Positions 1 to 11,689 are shown, counted from the first letter of the stretch. The stretch: DNA of 64,000 nt from Enchytraeus crypticus (GCA_905160935.1 CAJHZI010000264.1:511501-575500), one strand, 5' to 3'. The notes: generated by a model from the sequence alone, not told the origin. A program made the numbers and translations.

Positions 1-3000
1 TTGTAGTGAAAGTCGTACATTAAAGTTTTACTTAAATCTAGTATTGCCATGCCCAGGTATATAGGCTTATTATACAGCAATTTAGTCTTTCTCATGTGGA
101 CGCCGACAAGATTTTCATCAAATATAGTTGTGCGGTCATAATACGGTTTTGCAGCTAATTTAATGGCTTTCTCTCTATCGTCTACCAATTTGAAATCTAT
201 CCTATTTTCAATATTCTCCATAGTTTTGCCAAACACACTATTATTCATTAGTTTGAAAAAGTCTTTTTCAAAATCGTTGGTAGCCTTGGTCCTTAGCTGA
301 GTATTTAGATCAATGTAAGGCTTAAGCCAAGGACTTTCTTCAAATTTTATACCTCTGTGTATTTTAGTAATTTTCATTCCCAGACTTTCGTACAATTTCA
401 AATTCTCGTAGTGTATTATATACTTTGTTTTGTCATTCAAATTCGGTATCAGTTTATCCACTTTATTCACTTTCACAATCTCGGGCGCTAAAGGATAGTC
501 ATTATGAAGATCGTGCAGCGTGGCTGGATATTCCAAGTCAACTTCGAGTATACACTTCATTTCTTTCCAGTTCTCCAGTTCTTTTTCTGTCATCCATTCG
601 AATCCGTGTGTGGGTAGAGGCTTACTCATCGAGTACCCATAAAGATTGTTACTGTCAAGGTATTTGATAAATTTAGAAGGTTCATTAACGTTAAACTTAT
701 CAATCATGTATTTATTATTAGCTTTTGCATATCTGTTTGATATTGTGCTCACACCCCCTCTAATACCGTGCTTAATCATCAATAGCATGTCGTAGTCACT
801 TAACAATTCGAGTTCAACTTTAGTTAGTCTTAAAGCAGCATCCCAAGCTAGTCCTGGTGATGTGTAGTACCACGCAGGATCTAATTTATAGTGGGTCATA
901 CATACATCTCTAAAATTTTCAAAAACATCTGCTAGTAAAAGCACATCAGATATATTGTACAAGTCGTGATAGTCTCGAAATGTTTTACAACCAAACTCTT
1001 TCCAAACAGTCTGTGCGTGTTTATAGTCTTCATCACTGCTATTGGTATCGTTAAGTTTTGAGTAGAAAGCATCCTTTGGCGGTAGTTTAGTTTCATCAAG
1101 TCTTTCTGACGAACTAACATAGTCGTACGGGTAAACTCCTTTTCTCAACAACAAATCCAATTGCTTTCCAGAATACTTACTTGCAATATTCTTACACTGA
1201 TCTTTACTTAGATTCTTTGAAAGTTTCTCAAGACTCGAAGCCATAAATCTAAAGCTATCGATAAACCGTAATTCTCGTTTCACTAGGACTTCTTTACCTG
1301 TTTCATTTATAAACTTGTCAACCAGCAATTCCCTAGAGAAACTGATGTACTTTTCTTCATTACACGGAATACAATTAATTTGTCCACCTGCCAACTTCTT
1401 TATAAATAAGTGACTGTCGTATCCTGATAAATTGTGAAAAACTACTGGAAAGAATTTTGGAATTTTGTATTGTAAATTACATTTATCGTGTGCTGCTCCT
1501 CGGAATTTGCCAGATAGATGACAGTGGTCTCTGACACGATCGTTACCCAACTCTTTTTCACAAATATGACATGATTTTGCGGCCTTGAATTTCTTCGCGG
1601 CAGATTCATCGAATATCATTGGTTTAGAAAACTTGAACTGATTGTATATTTCTTTAATATTTTGCTCTAAAGTGTCAAAGAATATTTGAGCAACATCGTC
1701 ATCATCATTCTTTGCAGTAAAAGTGACTGGAGCTTGCGAGTATAGAGTATCATCAAAACACTTGATGTAATAACAGAATGAACTAGGTGTATGTTTCTGG
1801 TATTGGATAGTGGTTGACCTGCTTGGATCCGGCTGACGTGTATCAATCGGTTTAATAAATGACTCGAAATCTGCGTAAACTATGAATGGTACTCTCATCG
1901 ATTTTTTGTAGTGATTAAATTCCATAAAGGTTCCAGGTTTAGGCAACACTATTTTTTGAGCGTCGTGTTGTGAACAATATTCGTTGTGATTATTAAGAGC
2001 ATTTTCACTTGTGAAACCGTTTAAGCACCTCCTACAGTAGTGCATTGCATGGTGATTTCCATCAATTGCCATCAATTTTTTAAAGTTTTTTATCCAACAG
2101 TAATGATTAATCTCACCTTCTGATATTAGTAACAAATCTACTGCGTTTTGACTAGTAAATGTTGAAATCCTTAATGGTATTATTTCTTCTTCTTTAGCCC
2201 ATGCCCATAGCTTTTCATATCCAAATACATGAATAGAAATATTATTATTCTTTTCAAATTTATCAATATTTTTCAAGTTAACCGGAAACTCAATACCAGT
2301 CCAGTTAAATTCTTCAGCTTGCTTCTTTAATTGTTTATCAATGCGCTCAGGATGTATTTCTATATTATTTAAGGCTCTAGCTATACACCACTTAAAACAC
2401 TGATTATCTTCATTCTTCATATTTATTATGGCCTTTTTAGCGGCTAATTCTTCAGGAAGTGGAATATAGGAGCTAGCTCGTAGCGGTTTGTATACTACGG
2501 TATTTATTTCTAATTTCATCACTCTGCGAAATCTCCAATTACTACCCCGCATCTGAAAATTAGCCATTGACTCTAGCATTTTACGTTTAGTCTTTTCATA
2601 CACCTCTGCGGTATCTGTGGATGGTAAAATTATTTCAGTTTTTGAAAGAAAAGGGGCGTCAGACGATGTAATTTCCCCAGTCTTCAAATCCACCCTTTCC
2701 ATTGTACATGTGAGTGTTAGATTAACTTTTGACTGAGGGTTGTTGTTTAATACATTTAACACTTGTGGTTGAATACTGCTTAGAAATGTCACAGCATCAA
2801 CTCTATCTCTACCTTCAATGACGTATTGTTTTGTGAATCCTTTTAACGCTGATTTAGTTTCTCTGATTTTATGTTTGTTTACCTCATGTTGAGCGAATAT
2901 GTTCAAAACTTTAGACTTTAGTGCTTTAAAAGATTCGTTTATCGGCTTTTTAATTTTTGCTGGTACATCGCTTATCAGCCAATCCCAATATGATTTGATA

Positions 3001-3293
3001 GTTGCCATTACTCCAGTCTTAATTGGTTTAAGAATCTCGGATTTGATATCTGGCACAGGTGTGTCAAGCAAATTCTCATAATGTATCTTAGACGATGGCT
3101 TATATTTAGTTGGAACTAAAATCGGTTGTTGAATATCTGGTACAGGAGAATTGAGCAAATCAACAAAACCCTCAGTTGTTTGTGATGTCGATGACAACGC
3201 TTCAATAAGCTCTGCCTTGCGAAGAGAATAGTATCTTTTAATACCTCGTTGCTTCGCGACAAGTCGCAATTGTTTCACCGTTTGAGTTTCCAT
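1..3293 (-). CDS. Polinton family B DNA polymerase (element A), 3-prime end off the window
   Basis: This frame encodes the replicative polymerase of a self-synthesising transposon, which is expected to copy the element by protein priming. It reads from an ATG at 3293 for about 1,097 codons to the window edge without interruption. Residues 1-35 look like a SAP/Rho-N-type helix pair. Two copies of a VPDI motif follow near residues 50-80. A CxxC/HxxxxC zinc-finger-like patch lies near 425-445. Exonuclease motif I (ADFES) has its Asp near 475, and exonuclease motif II (NLSGYDS) lies near 626. Between them is a CHIC...RDHCH...GAAHDKCN cluster at about 575-606, of the endonuclease VII type. Polymerase motif A (LDSNNLYGYS) has its Asp near 880, and motif B (NNSVFGKT) lies near 1018. 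Motif C (YxDTDS) lies beyond the edge. The full-length polymerase is expected to run only a few hundred bases further left. Confidence 0.93.
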   Translation of the reverse strand, partial: METQTVKQLRLVAKQRGIKRYYSLRKAELIEALSSTSQTTEGFVDLLNSPVPDIQQPILVPTKYKPSSKIHYENLLDTPVPDIKSEILKPIKTGVMATIKSYWDWLISDVPAKIKKPINESFKALKSKVLNIFAQHEVNKHKIRETKSALKGFTKQYVIEGRDRVDAVTFLSSIQPQVLNVLNNNPQSKVNLTLTCTMERVDLKTGEITSSDAPFLSKTEIILPSTDTAEVYEKTKRKMLESMANFQMRGSNWRFRRVMKLEINTVVYKPLRASSYIPLPEELAAKKAIINMKNEDNQCFKWCIARALNNIEIHPERIDKQLKKQAEEFNWTGIEFPVNLKNIDKFEKNNNISIHVFGYEKLWAWAKEEEIIPLRISTFTSQNAVDLLLISEGEINHYCWIKNFKKLMAIDGNHHAMHYCRRCLNGFTSENALNNHNEYCSQHDAQKIVLPKPGTFMEFNHYKKSMRVPFIVYADFESFIKPIDTRQPDPSRSTTIQYQKHTPSSFCYYIKCFDDTLYSQAPVTFTAKNDDDDVAQIFFDTLEQNIKEIYNQFKFSKPMIFDESAAKKFKAAKSCHICEKELGNDRVRDHCHLSGKFRGAAHDKCNLQYKIPKFFPVVFHNLSGYDSHLFIKKLAGGQINCIPCNEEKYISFSRELLVDKFINETGKEVLVKRELRFIDSFRFMASSLEKLSKNLSKDQCKNIASKYSGKQLDLLLRKGVYPYDYVSSSERLDETKLPPKDAFYSKLNDTNSSDEDYKHAQTVWKEFGCKTFRDYHDLYNISDVLLLADVFENFRDVCMTHYKLDPAWYYTSPGLAWDAALRLTKVELELLSDYDMLLMIKHGIRGGVSTISNRYAKANNKYMIDKFNVNEPSKFIKYLDSNNLYGYSMSKPLPTHGFEWMTEKELENWKEMKCILEVDLEYPATLHDLHNDYPLAPEIVKVNKVDKLIPNLNDKTKYIIHYENLKLYESLGMKITKIHRGIKFEESPWLKPYIDLNTQLRTKATNDFEKDFFKLMNNSVFGKTMENIENRIDFKLVDDREKAIKLAAKPYYDRTTIFDENLVGVHMRKTKLLYNKPIYLGMAILDLSKTLMYDFHY

Positions 3294-3306
3294 TTTTATA
3301 TATACA
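3291..3306 (-). promoter_or_regulatory. TATATATAAAAATG start signal of element A polymerase
   Basis: On the minus strand the polymerase start codon is directly preceded by TATATATAAAA. The same T/A-rich TAAAATG-like context precedes nearly every gene of element B, so it is likely a shared promoter or start signal of this element type. The role is inferred from its repetition. Confidence 0.5.
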
Positions 3307-3469
3307 AGAAAATAAATTTAAATAAAATTCATATATTTTTAATTTTTATTATATTTTCATTTTCTTTTCTATATTTATGTTTTTGCTATTCACGGAATGA
3401 GTACCACTCCACTACTGAAGCTCAACTTTCCAGCTGTTTAACGTGTAGGCTGCAGCAGAGTCTACTCGT

Positions 3470-4180
3470 GTATACTCTGCTGTCTTATAAAAAGATTATA
3501 GCTGCTGATGTGTAACTCAGTGTACCACGTACATTAGCTTAAGACACAGCGAAGATGGCTATGAATTTGATATTTGGGTAACAGTAAATATATTGATTGA
3601 TTCATAAAGTAACTACATTTATGAATTTTGGAAAGTATACTGTAGAAATATACACGTATAGGCTTTTCACTTTCGCTTTCCACAGAGTTACAACATCTGA
3701 GCATCGGCATCGAGTAGCTGTGTCTTCTTACTAGAGCTTTTTACAGCGCTCAGTATATATAAACATCCAGCTGTTATTTTAAGCTAAGTATCTGAGAGTA
3801 TACTCTGCTGTCTCGGGTATAGGCTTTTACATACATGTATAGTTTCTTTAAGGTAGCTGAACAGCTGCGTTATTTTAACCCGACCGTTTACAGCTAGGCT
3901 AGGAGAGTGGTTATCATACTTTCAGTACATACGTTGATGACAAGGCTAATATAGATATAAGCTTAGGTATCAAGGCTAAAGATGCCTGTTAAAATCATTT
4001 TGTCTCTGCCTTGTGGATGAAATGATGTGAATTGAAATCGTTTTTGTCCTCGTGAGCTGTGGGTGTGCTTAAATTATTCATAAACATTTGAGTATGGATC
4101 ATTCAAGGCAAGACAAGGCTAAATATTGATTTGAGCTAAATTTTATGCATAACTTTGCCTTGAATATCATTTTGTCCTAG
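3470..4180. repeat. subterminal direct repeats next to element A
   Basis: The 16-mer GTATACTCTGCTGTCT occurs exactly twice (3470-3485 and 3798-3813). CAAGGCTAA occurs three times (3941, 3971, 4114), and ATCATTTTGTC twice (3994 and 4166), with a variant ATCGTTTTTGTC between. No coding frame is supported in 3294-4439. The arrangement resembles the repeat-rich terminal region of a Polinton, but I did not find the matching inverted copy because the other end is outside the window. Confidence 0.45.
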
Positions 4181-4439
4181 CCCCCCAATAATCCTACTAC
4201 TTTTCATATTAATTTGTTAGCACAAATATTGTAGGTCGTAAATAATTTTATTTATTTCTCAATGAGTCATATTATACGATGTAAATGCTAAGCTATTGGT
4301 GTACTGCCCGATGGCCTAATAAAAAAGATATAGATTTGCGAATAAGAGTAAGGTCTAAGAAAAATTTCCAGTAGGGTAAAGGAATTCAGGCATGCTGCAA
4401 GAAACGTAAAATTTCTCTATTAAAATAATAAGGAACACG

Positions 4440-5990
4440 TCGCATATAGGTTCAGTTAATGATATATAAGCTAAGAGATGAATTAGCACCAGTTATATTA
4501 AACCTACTAAAAGCTTCAATGAAAACAGGGGTGGTTCCTCAAGATTTTAAGAATGCCAATGTTGTACCAATACATAAAAAGGGAAATAGGGATAAAGCAG
4601 AAAATTATAGGCCTATAAGCTTAACGAGTATAATCGGTAAGACATTTGAAAGCATTATTAAGGATAAAATAATTAGTTTCTTGGAAGAATATAACTTAAT
4701 TAGAAATAGTCAGCATGGTTTTATTAGTCGGCGTTCTTGTTTAACAATTCGCTAGATTTTTTAGAATATATTACAAAGGAAGTAGATAATAAAAATAGCA
4801 ATGATGTCTTATATCTAGACTTTGGTAAAGCGTTTGATAAAGTTCCACATAAAAGATTACTTAGTAAGTTGGAAGCACATGGAATAACGGGCAAACTTTT
4901 AAAGTGGATAGGTAATTGGTTACGCTATAGAAAACAAAGGGTGTGCGTCGAGGACGAGTTCTCGGAATGGGCAGCAGTGAAGAGTGGTGTGCTACAGGGC
5001 TCTGTTTTAGGACCTCTATTATTTTTAGTTTACATCAATGACATTGACATAGATATTGTATCTAAATTTAGTAAATTTTCATATGATTCTAAAGTAGCAA
5101 AGATAGTAAACAACATTGAAGATGCTGAGATTTTAAAGTATGATATAAAAATGTTGCAGAACTAGTCTAGAGATTGGCTAATGGAGTTCAATGCTGAGAA
5201 ATGTAGAGTTATGCATATAGGAAATAATAATTTAGAAATTGAGTATACATTGAACAATATTAAACTAAAATCCACAAACAGTGAGAGGGATTTAGGAGTC
5301 TTTGTGGATAGCTCTTTTAAATTTAGTGAAAATTGTAATAAAGTTGTAAATAGTGCTAATTGTGTATTAAGAATGATTAAAAAACAATTACATGTAGAAA
5401 GAAAGATATTGTGGTAAGGCTATATAAGGCTCTTGTACCAAACTTGAATACTGCGTTCAGGCTTGGTGCCCATATCTTAAGAAAGATATCGATAAATTAG
5501 AAGGGTACAAGCCAGAGCAACAAGGCTGGTATTTGACTGTCAAAAACTTAGTTATGAGAATAGATTAAAATGCGTAGGATTGACCTCTTTAAGTGAGAGA
5601 ATAACAAGAGGAGATTTAATAGAAGTTTTTAAGATACTCAAAGGCTTCAGAAAAGTTAACCATGGTATTTGGTTTAATTTATCAAACAACAGAAACACAA
5701 GGGGACATATGTATAAACTTAGTAAATTTAGAAGTAGACTAGATTTAAAGAAATTTTTCTTTAGTCAGAGAGTTATAAATGCTTGGAATAGTTTGCCAAG
5801 CGAAGTTGTGGAAGAAGAATCAGTGAATGCTTTTAAAAATAAATATGATAAACACAAGAACATGTAAATTAGATGCTAATTGCATTTTCAGTGTTATACA
5901 TAGGTTACGTATAAATTTCACATGTTGACATGAAGTCTGTATGATTTGATTTATATTAATTTGTTTTAGTTAAGAGCCTGAAGAGTCTTA
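4440..5990 (+). mobile_element. CR1-like LINE, degenerate reverse transcriptase
   Basis: This is a non-LTR retrotransposon fragment carrying the middle and C-terminal parts of a reverse transcriptase. Recognisable pieces in order are the fingers (NVVPIHKKG, NYRPISLTS near 4555-4630), palm motif A (YLDFGKAFDKVPHKRLL near 4810-4865), SGVLQGSVLGPLLF (near 4983-5025), and a connection region with RDLGVFVDSSFKF (5286-5325). The catalytic box that should read FADDT is FSYDSK here, so the palm has lost a metal-binding Asp. The C-terminal half has shifted between frames several times around 4740 and 5165-5580. The last open part (5580-5867) ends in NAWNSLPSEVV, the usual C-terminal signature. No endonuclease is visible, so the copy is 5-prime truncated. 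It is dead. Confidence 0.85.
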
Positions 5991-6020
5991 AACAAGCATA
6001 TAATTGTTTCCTGACTCTGT

Positions 6021-6150
6021 AAAAGCTGGTAAAGCTAAGGTTAACGTCAGTTTCCTCACTCGAAAGCGATGTCAGTGACGGGCGAGCCCAGGATTTGAAC
6101 CCGCATCAACTGATCCGCGGTCGAGTAGCCAGTGGCGAAGTCGGTAAGAT
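6021..6150 (-). repeat. tRNA-derived SINE family 1, copy with inverted head
   Basis: On the minus strand the body contains the pol III B box GGTTCAAATCC within ATGCGGGTTCAAATCCTGG, followed by the family core (CCGTCACTGACATCGC...GTTAACCTTAGCTTTACC). The A-box head GCCAGTGGCGAAGTCGG, which should precede the body on the same strand, is here on the opposite strand at about 6126-6145. The head is therefore flipped relative to the body. Other copies in this window (47066, 53611) have head and body in the same direction. Confidence 0.8.
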
Positions 6151-7639
6151 ACTGTGTAATGTTATGTTATATTGAAGTGCAATAATTTCATTTCAAAACG
6201 AAGCGAAATACGCACTGATTTGCTTAATTCAAATGTTATTGAACTTTTAATGCATGTGTCCTATCAAAAGGCCTCCGTGGCCAGCAGAATCAGTTAGTGT
6301 TAGCGAGTAGTTAAATTGGCATACTGGCATACTGATAGCAGTATATACCACAATCATTAAAAATGCAATAACGTTGTCACTTAAGAACATATTAGCACGT
6401 ATTTTACTCGCCTTTAAAGAAATGATAGTTGTACTTCAACATATTTTAGAAGAAAATATCTATGCTGTGTTTTCTATTGTTTTAATAGAAAGAATTTTAC
6501 GCTACATGTAACATATCTGAATTTCTATACTGGAAATTTTTCTATTTGACCAGAATTATGTTCGCAAATCTATAACTTTCCCGTTTAAACAGATATAAAT
6601 AGGGCCTACGAAACGTGTGTGTTTTAAAGAATTGGCTGTTGGTCAAGTCCTGTAAATTTTAAGAACATCGGTCAGCTCGTTAAGATTTAATTGTTTAAAA
6701 AATTTGGATATCAGTTATAAAAGACACATATAGTTAATTCTTTCATGACTTCTGAAGTAAACGACTGATGCGCACAGGAAAGCTATAAAAAGGCTACAAC
6801 GTTTTTGCATATAACCTCACGTGAAATGATGAAGCTGTTGATCTGAAATACCTGTTCGTATCTACAGAATCATTGTTTTCCATGCCTAGCAATTATTGAT
6901 TTAAGAATTTTCTGAGGGTGCTTTTAGACCCAGAAATTAGTAATGAAAAACATTATGATAACAATCAAACAAGACTGAAGATCATGTGGTAACGAATTTT
7001 AAACGTCTATTACGATGGTATTAGATCGTTCGATTGCATTTTGAAGATTAGCAATTTAACATTGATTCAGAGAAGAAATTATTATTAATTGAAGTTTGAT
7101 TTACATACAATAATCGAGTACAACACACTCTCATGCTCGAGTAGTTTGCATAAAATTATAAGAAAAGAGGTCGAGTCAGTGTTAACATTGAGCCGAGAAT
7201 TTGAAAACAATTATAAAAATATTCGTTTATTTCAATGAAATTTGTCACAACGCAAAAATCTTACAGTGTACAAAGTTAGATAAGCAAATAAATTGACTGT
7301 TCATCACAATGCAATTAATTGCAATGAATTAATGAAGTAAAGCTCCTTAACTAAATAAAATATTATAACCCTTTATATTGTGTTATATTGTGTTTTTCGA
7401 TATTAAAAAATTTAAAAATCTCAATCACACTCTTTTCAACACTAACTTCTAACACAGTCAACAATCAAGTGATGGTTAAATGATGGTTTGACAAGTGCAG
7501 CATACGCTAAAAAGATTCAATATTAGAAATTCAATATTATACAGTGTAGGTACAATATTCACTAGTAAGTACAGAATGTTAAGTTAACTGAAATCCAATA
7601 GTACAACTATTGAACTATATTTTTTAAATATTTATTTAA
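6151..7639. other. no gene seen
   Basis: AT-rich sequence with no supported coding frame. It lies between a SINE and a LINE tail, and I see no terminal repeats or motifs that assign it to an element. Confidence 0.4.
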
Positions 7640-7765
7640 TTCTTTTCAAAACAATCAATGCCAATTAACATAACATAACATAATAACAATGAAAGTGCTA
7701 CTGTCATCAATGACAACATAAAGCACTGTAGAGACAAATTGAAACCGATGAGCAAAATGCTGATT
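7640..7765 (-). mobile_element. 3-prime end of a CR1-like LINE (same tail as 13320-13490 and 23435-23620)
   Basis: The segment containing AGTGCTACTGTCATCAATGA, then GACAACAT, then AACCGATGAGCA matches the reverse complement of the tail that follows the LINE C-terminus at 13320-13490. It also matches the tail at 23435-23620. It is a severed non-coding 3-prime end with no coding part left. Confidence 0.6.
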
Positions 7766-8664
7766 GGTGCACATCAATTCAATGATGATAATATGGATAA
7801 GCGTCGCTTTAAATATAGGGATAGGTTTTAAATGACATAATATTGAAAATTTAGTAAATTTGGACTACTTTCAGGTCGCCTAAAACGTCTGTGATTTTTA
7901 CGCGTTATACTGCTGGCGTTAGAAATGCGAATGTTCCACAGAAGCTACTATACCGTCATAAACTGAGCTAGGTCTGTATTAGCCAAGTCCAGTATAATTG
8001 CAGGTTTAGCTTTGAAATTAGTATCGGAGCATAAAACATGATATTGTGTGAGAAAATATGCAAGTTTCTACGACAAAAATATTTCACGGAAATCATTATT
8101 TAAGGAATTTTAAAGTTTACTTCAGTTGCTAAAATCCTCTAAATGTTTTTCGCTTTGTAGATTAAATCAAGCTCAAGATCTATAAAAGCAAATATATAAT
8201 ACATGTGGGGTATACAGGCAAGCGTTGAAAGTCAGTAAAAATGAAAGTTAGTACATATATCATAAATCGTTTATTGCTACATTTAATTTAAAAATAGTAA
8301 TATTATTATTATTATTATTAACAACGAAAACTTATATAGCAGTGTCATGGCCGAACTCGGTCTTCGAAACTACTTTACAGAAAGAGTTCAATAATAATAG
8401 TAAGCTAAATAACAATTACATTTTAATTAATATCAAAACTAGTAAAAGATGTCTACATATGAGTGGAACTTTATACCATCCAGCAACACTCATTCCTGTC
8501 TTCATATATAAAATACTTATAATAAACATATATACGTATACAGTAGTTTCATGTAGCAAAACTACGCGATCACAATAATATTTTGATATCATGATGGAAA
8601 GCTACGTAGTACACTCATGTCTCAGACTATTTGGTGTCAAACCATTCCATACTAATATTCTCGG
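7766..8664. other. no gene seen; short (ATT)n at about 8297-8320
   Basis: No supported coding frame. A short ATT microsatellite lies near 8300. A 78-codon open stretch at 8342-8578 has no recognisable motif and is AT-driven. Confidence 0.4.
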
Positions 8665-8791
8665 TTTAGGACCTTGCTTCTCCTCAGCACATTTCTTTCG
8701 CAGATTGGTCTGGGTGAATTGATCTGTAGTGATATGTCCTGTTGGGGACGTCCCTGACATCATCCCTGGATGAGGAAACGGACGTTAAACC

Positions 8792-8839
<48 letters not shown>

Positions 8840-8840
8840 C
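8665..8840 (+). mobile_element. CR1/L2-like LINE 3-prime end with (TTA)n tail
   Basis: This is a near copy of the non-coding 3-prime end of the LINE at 20190-22262: GGACCTTGCTTCTCCTCAGC, CAGATTGGTCTGGGTGAATT, GGGGACGTCCCTGAC and CGGACGTTAAACCTTTATTA, followed by about 45 bases of TTA repeats. Only the tail was inserted or kept. Confidence 0.85.
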
Positions 8841-10060
8841 GCAAGGCCAGGCTCAATCACCTAGCGAGGCACTTGTTCTCGTCCGAATGAGTAGACCCGA
8901 GCAATCTGACCGAAGACAGTGATAGGATAGAGCTACTCTTTAATTACGTTATTTATAGGCCTAATACGTAGCACATCTACATGTATATCTAATACATCCA
9001 TTCAGTTCTCGCTACTTGGCCTAGTTACTTTTCATGGAAGCCCAAAGCAATCACGGTCCTATCTTGAAGTCCGATGATCTTCATTAAAAATATGTAGGCT
9101 CCTTCCTTCAGTTGAAATTAGGTCGAATGTCGAATAATTATTATATGAAATACAAGGCATGTTATAATTATATTTGCAGTAGGAATATTCAATTAGAATA
9201 TTATGCACCGCTAATTGTCTATGGTCTATTTTGCTGTTGTTTACTATTGCCTATAATAAAATAAGTGACATATGATGAATTAAATTAGCCATTTAAACTA
9301 ACCTTTGCCATTAAGATCAGTGCAATGTCTCATTTATCGTAGAAACAGGCTATAGCTGGAATCATTAGCATTTTAGCAAAATGCAAGTCCTCGCATAATG
9401 GATATCGACTAACATGATCCACATAATGCAGCTCATCTCATGAGTTAATGGATTGCAAAGTAAGGTAAAGACCATCGTACAAAGCGACTTGCTTCATGTT
9501 GATAAAAATTACATTTTTATACTCTTGAGCGATATATGCAACTTAATTATGATTTATATTTAATAATTGTTTCATATAGTATTAATTAATAACCATTTTA
9601 ATGCTGCTGCTGATTCATAGTTATTAAAGTTCAACGTTATATTAAAAAGATATATTTTATAATATACAATAACTAAATGGAAAAAATACACTTCTACTTA
9701 GCAGAACTGTTGATTAAAGTGGTTATGATGGATTCGTGAGAGCAGGGATGCTGCTTCTTACAATTTTTTAAACTTGTTTTTTGATAATTATCTTTGAACT
9801 GATCGATTTGGATAAATTATTATGATACTGCATTTAATTATTATTTATATATATTTTTATTATTATTATTATTATTATTAATTGTTATTATTATTATATT
9901 TTTTATTGACCTGGGCTGTATAAGGCCCTGGGCTAAAATATAAGATAAAAAAGACTTTAATTAAAAGAAAGATGAAAAATATTTAAAATAGTTCCTCTAC
10001 GCTCTGGGAGGCCGCATTCGCCAATGTGCCACGAACGCATATTATTATTATTATTATTTA

Positions 10061-10099
<39 letters not shown>

Positions 10100-11689
10100 T
10101 TACCTAGGTGTAACGAACCCGAGGTTCGATAAAAACGTTTCAAGCAATACGTGCTGAATCGCCGCCCGGCTACTCGAGGATATCTTTCGGCTTATTATTA
10201 TTATGTAAAAAATTCTTATCATTATTATTATTATAATTTTTACTATTATTATTATTGTTATTATTATTATTTGTTGGTGTTATTATTATTAATTTTGTAA
10301 AATTTAATTTCACCAAATGGATGTTGATCATAGTTATAAACAAAAGCAAGTAATCAAACAATATACAGGCCTCTGCGTAAGGCATGAAGTAGAATAGAAA
10401 ATAATGAGTCCATTTGTGTACGAAGTTACTAACAATCACATGAAGAAATATTATAATTATAATTATTAATACTATTATTTTAATTCATATTTTTATTATA
10501 ACCATCATCTTTACTATTACTATGATTAATACTTGCCATCTCTGCAATATTCCTTGTTAGTTGCGGGAAGTATTAGCTTATGCAGACCGTAAACTGCAAG
10601 TGTTTAGTGAGAGCTGACCAGCACAGACACTGAGAAGAGCCAAGGCTATAATCAGAGAAGACATTTTAATATATGTAATCTGATATATTCGTAGCCGAGG
10701 GTAGGTCTACACCGTAACGTGATCCTAGCACTTATTATATTGAATTCAATAACTAATTGGCATTTTCTAAAATTGCAAAAAGCACAATTTCGACTCTATA
10801 GGCTCTATTTGCATTTGTCGAATACGAACAGGGTGTTTAAAAATCTGCAAATTTGTAAATTGGCCACCTGCCTAATAATGTATCGCAATAACAATGCATA
10901 AATTAAATTGTTCTGAGTCAGGCGTAAATATTTTAGCTGAGTTATTATGTTTCTATTTCGTAGCTTAGTTTTTTTCTATAATGTTTTGCTTTTCGCTTGA
11001 ATAAAGATGACGAACCTCAAGAAATATTTCGTGCTATTATTAACGTATTTTGATAATTTTGTATTATAAAATTATAAAAAAATAGGCTTGTAATGTTTTA
11101 CGACTTGCTATGACTGAGTCATTAACGTATCGTGACTCGCTCTTAAGGAGAACGCGCGAGGCGGCAGTGAGTGTCGATACCTACACGTCTGCTACCTGTA
11201 CTGCGCCATTGTCATCAGACTCTCATCAATGCGACCCCACTAGCCTCCCGCCTGTCGTCTAACAACGGGATTCACTCCATACGAGATATGCAGGTGCGCA
11301 GCCTCTTCCGGTTCGTTTACATGGACTTCTAGGTTTATATACAAACACGTTCTGTAGTATAGACAAGGATTTGATTAATCATACTGTCGGCCTACATGTA
11401 GATTGAAGTTCCACTAAGGAATACTTGCTGCAGCGCTGAGCTATTAGCATTTTTATAATAGGTCATCGTTTCGAATCGTATATTCCTTGATGGTGTTTCT
11501 TGTGTAACGGAAACAGACATTAAATATTGCTTTGTAGGTTTTCAATCAATTGTTTACACTTATAGTTTATATTTTACAATTTACACTTAATATATTTTAA
11601 CTCATTTTCATCCAGATGTTGCTTTTATATTCTATTTAATTTTTTCGTGTCATAATAATATCGAACATGTTAAAAGGTTTTTATCCCTA
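8841..11689. other. no gene seen; several (ATT)n microsatellites
   Basis: ATT-type microsatellites lie at about 9855-9882, 10041-10101 and 10190-10270. An 89-codon minus-strand frame at 10170-10439 is largely poly-Asn produced by the microsatellite and is not a gene. Nothing else is recognised. Confidence 0.5.

Larger units (their letters stand above)
1..4190 (-). mobile_element. Polinton/Maverick-type element A, partial at window edge
   Basis: The left end of the window lies inside a large virus-like DNA transposon of the Polinton/Maverick type, read on the minus strand. The visible part is a protein-primed-type family B DNA polymerase gene, followed to its right by about 900 bases of non-coding sequence rich in short direct repeats that probably includes the element's terminal region. 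The visible polymerase frame is undamaged, so the copy looks whole as far as it can be seen and is likely young. The right boundary is an estimate: it is placed before a LINE that starts near 4440 and after the last repeated motif near 4176. I could not see a terminal inverted repeat because the other end lies outside the window. Confidence 0.8.

Noticed and set aside
425-667. 80-codon plus-strand frame
   Set aside because: Antisense shadow of the element A polymerase, which is open on the minus strand across the same bases.
10170-10439. Minus-strand frame with poly-Asn
   Set aside because: Produced by an ATT microsatellite; no domain and no non-repetitive coding signal.
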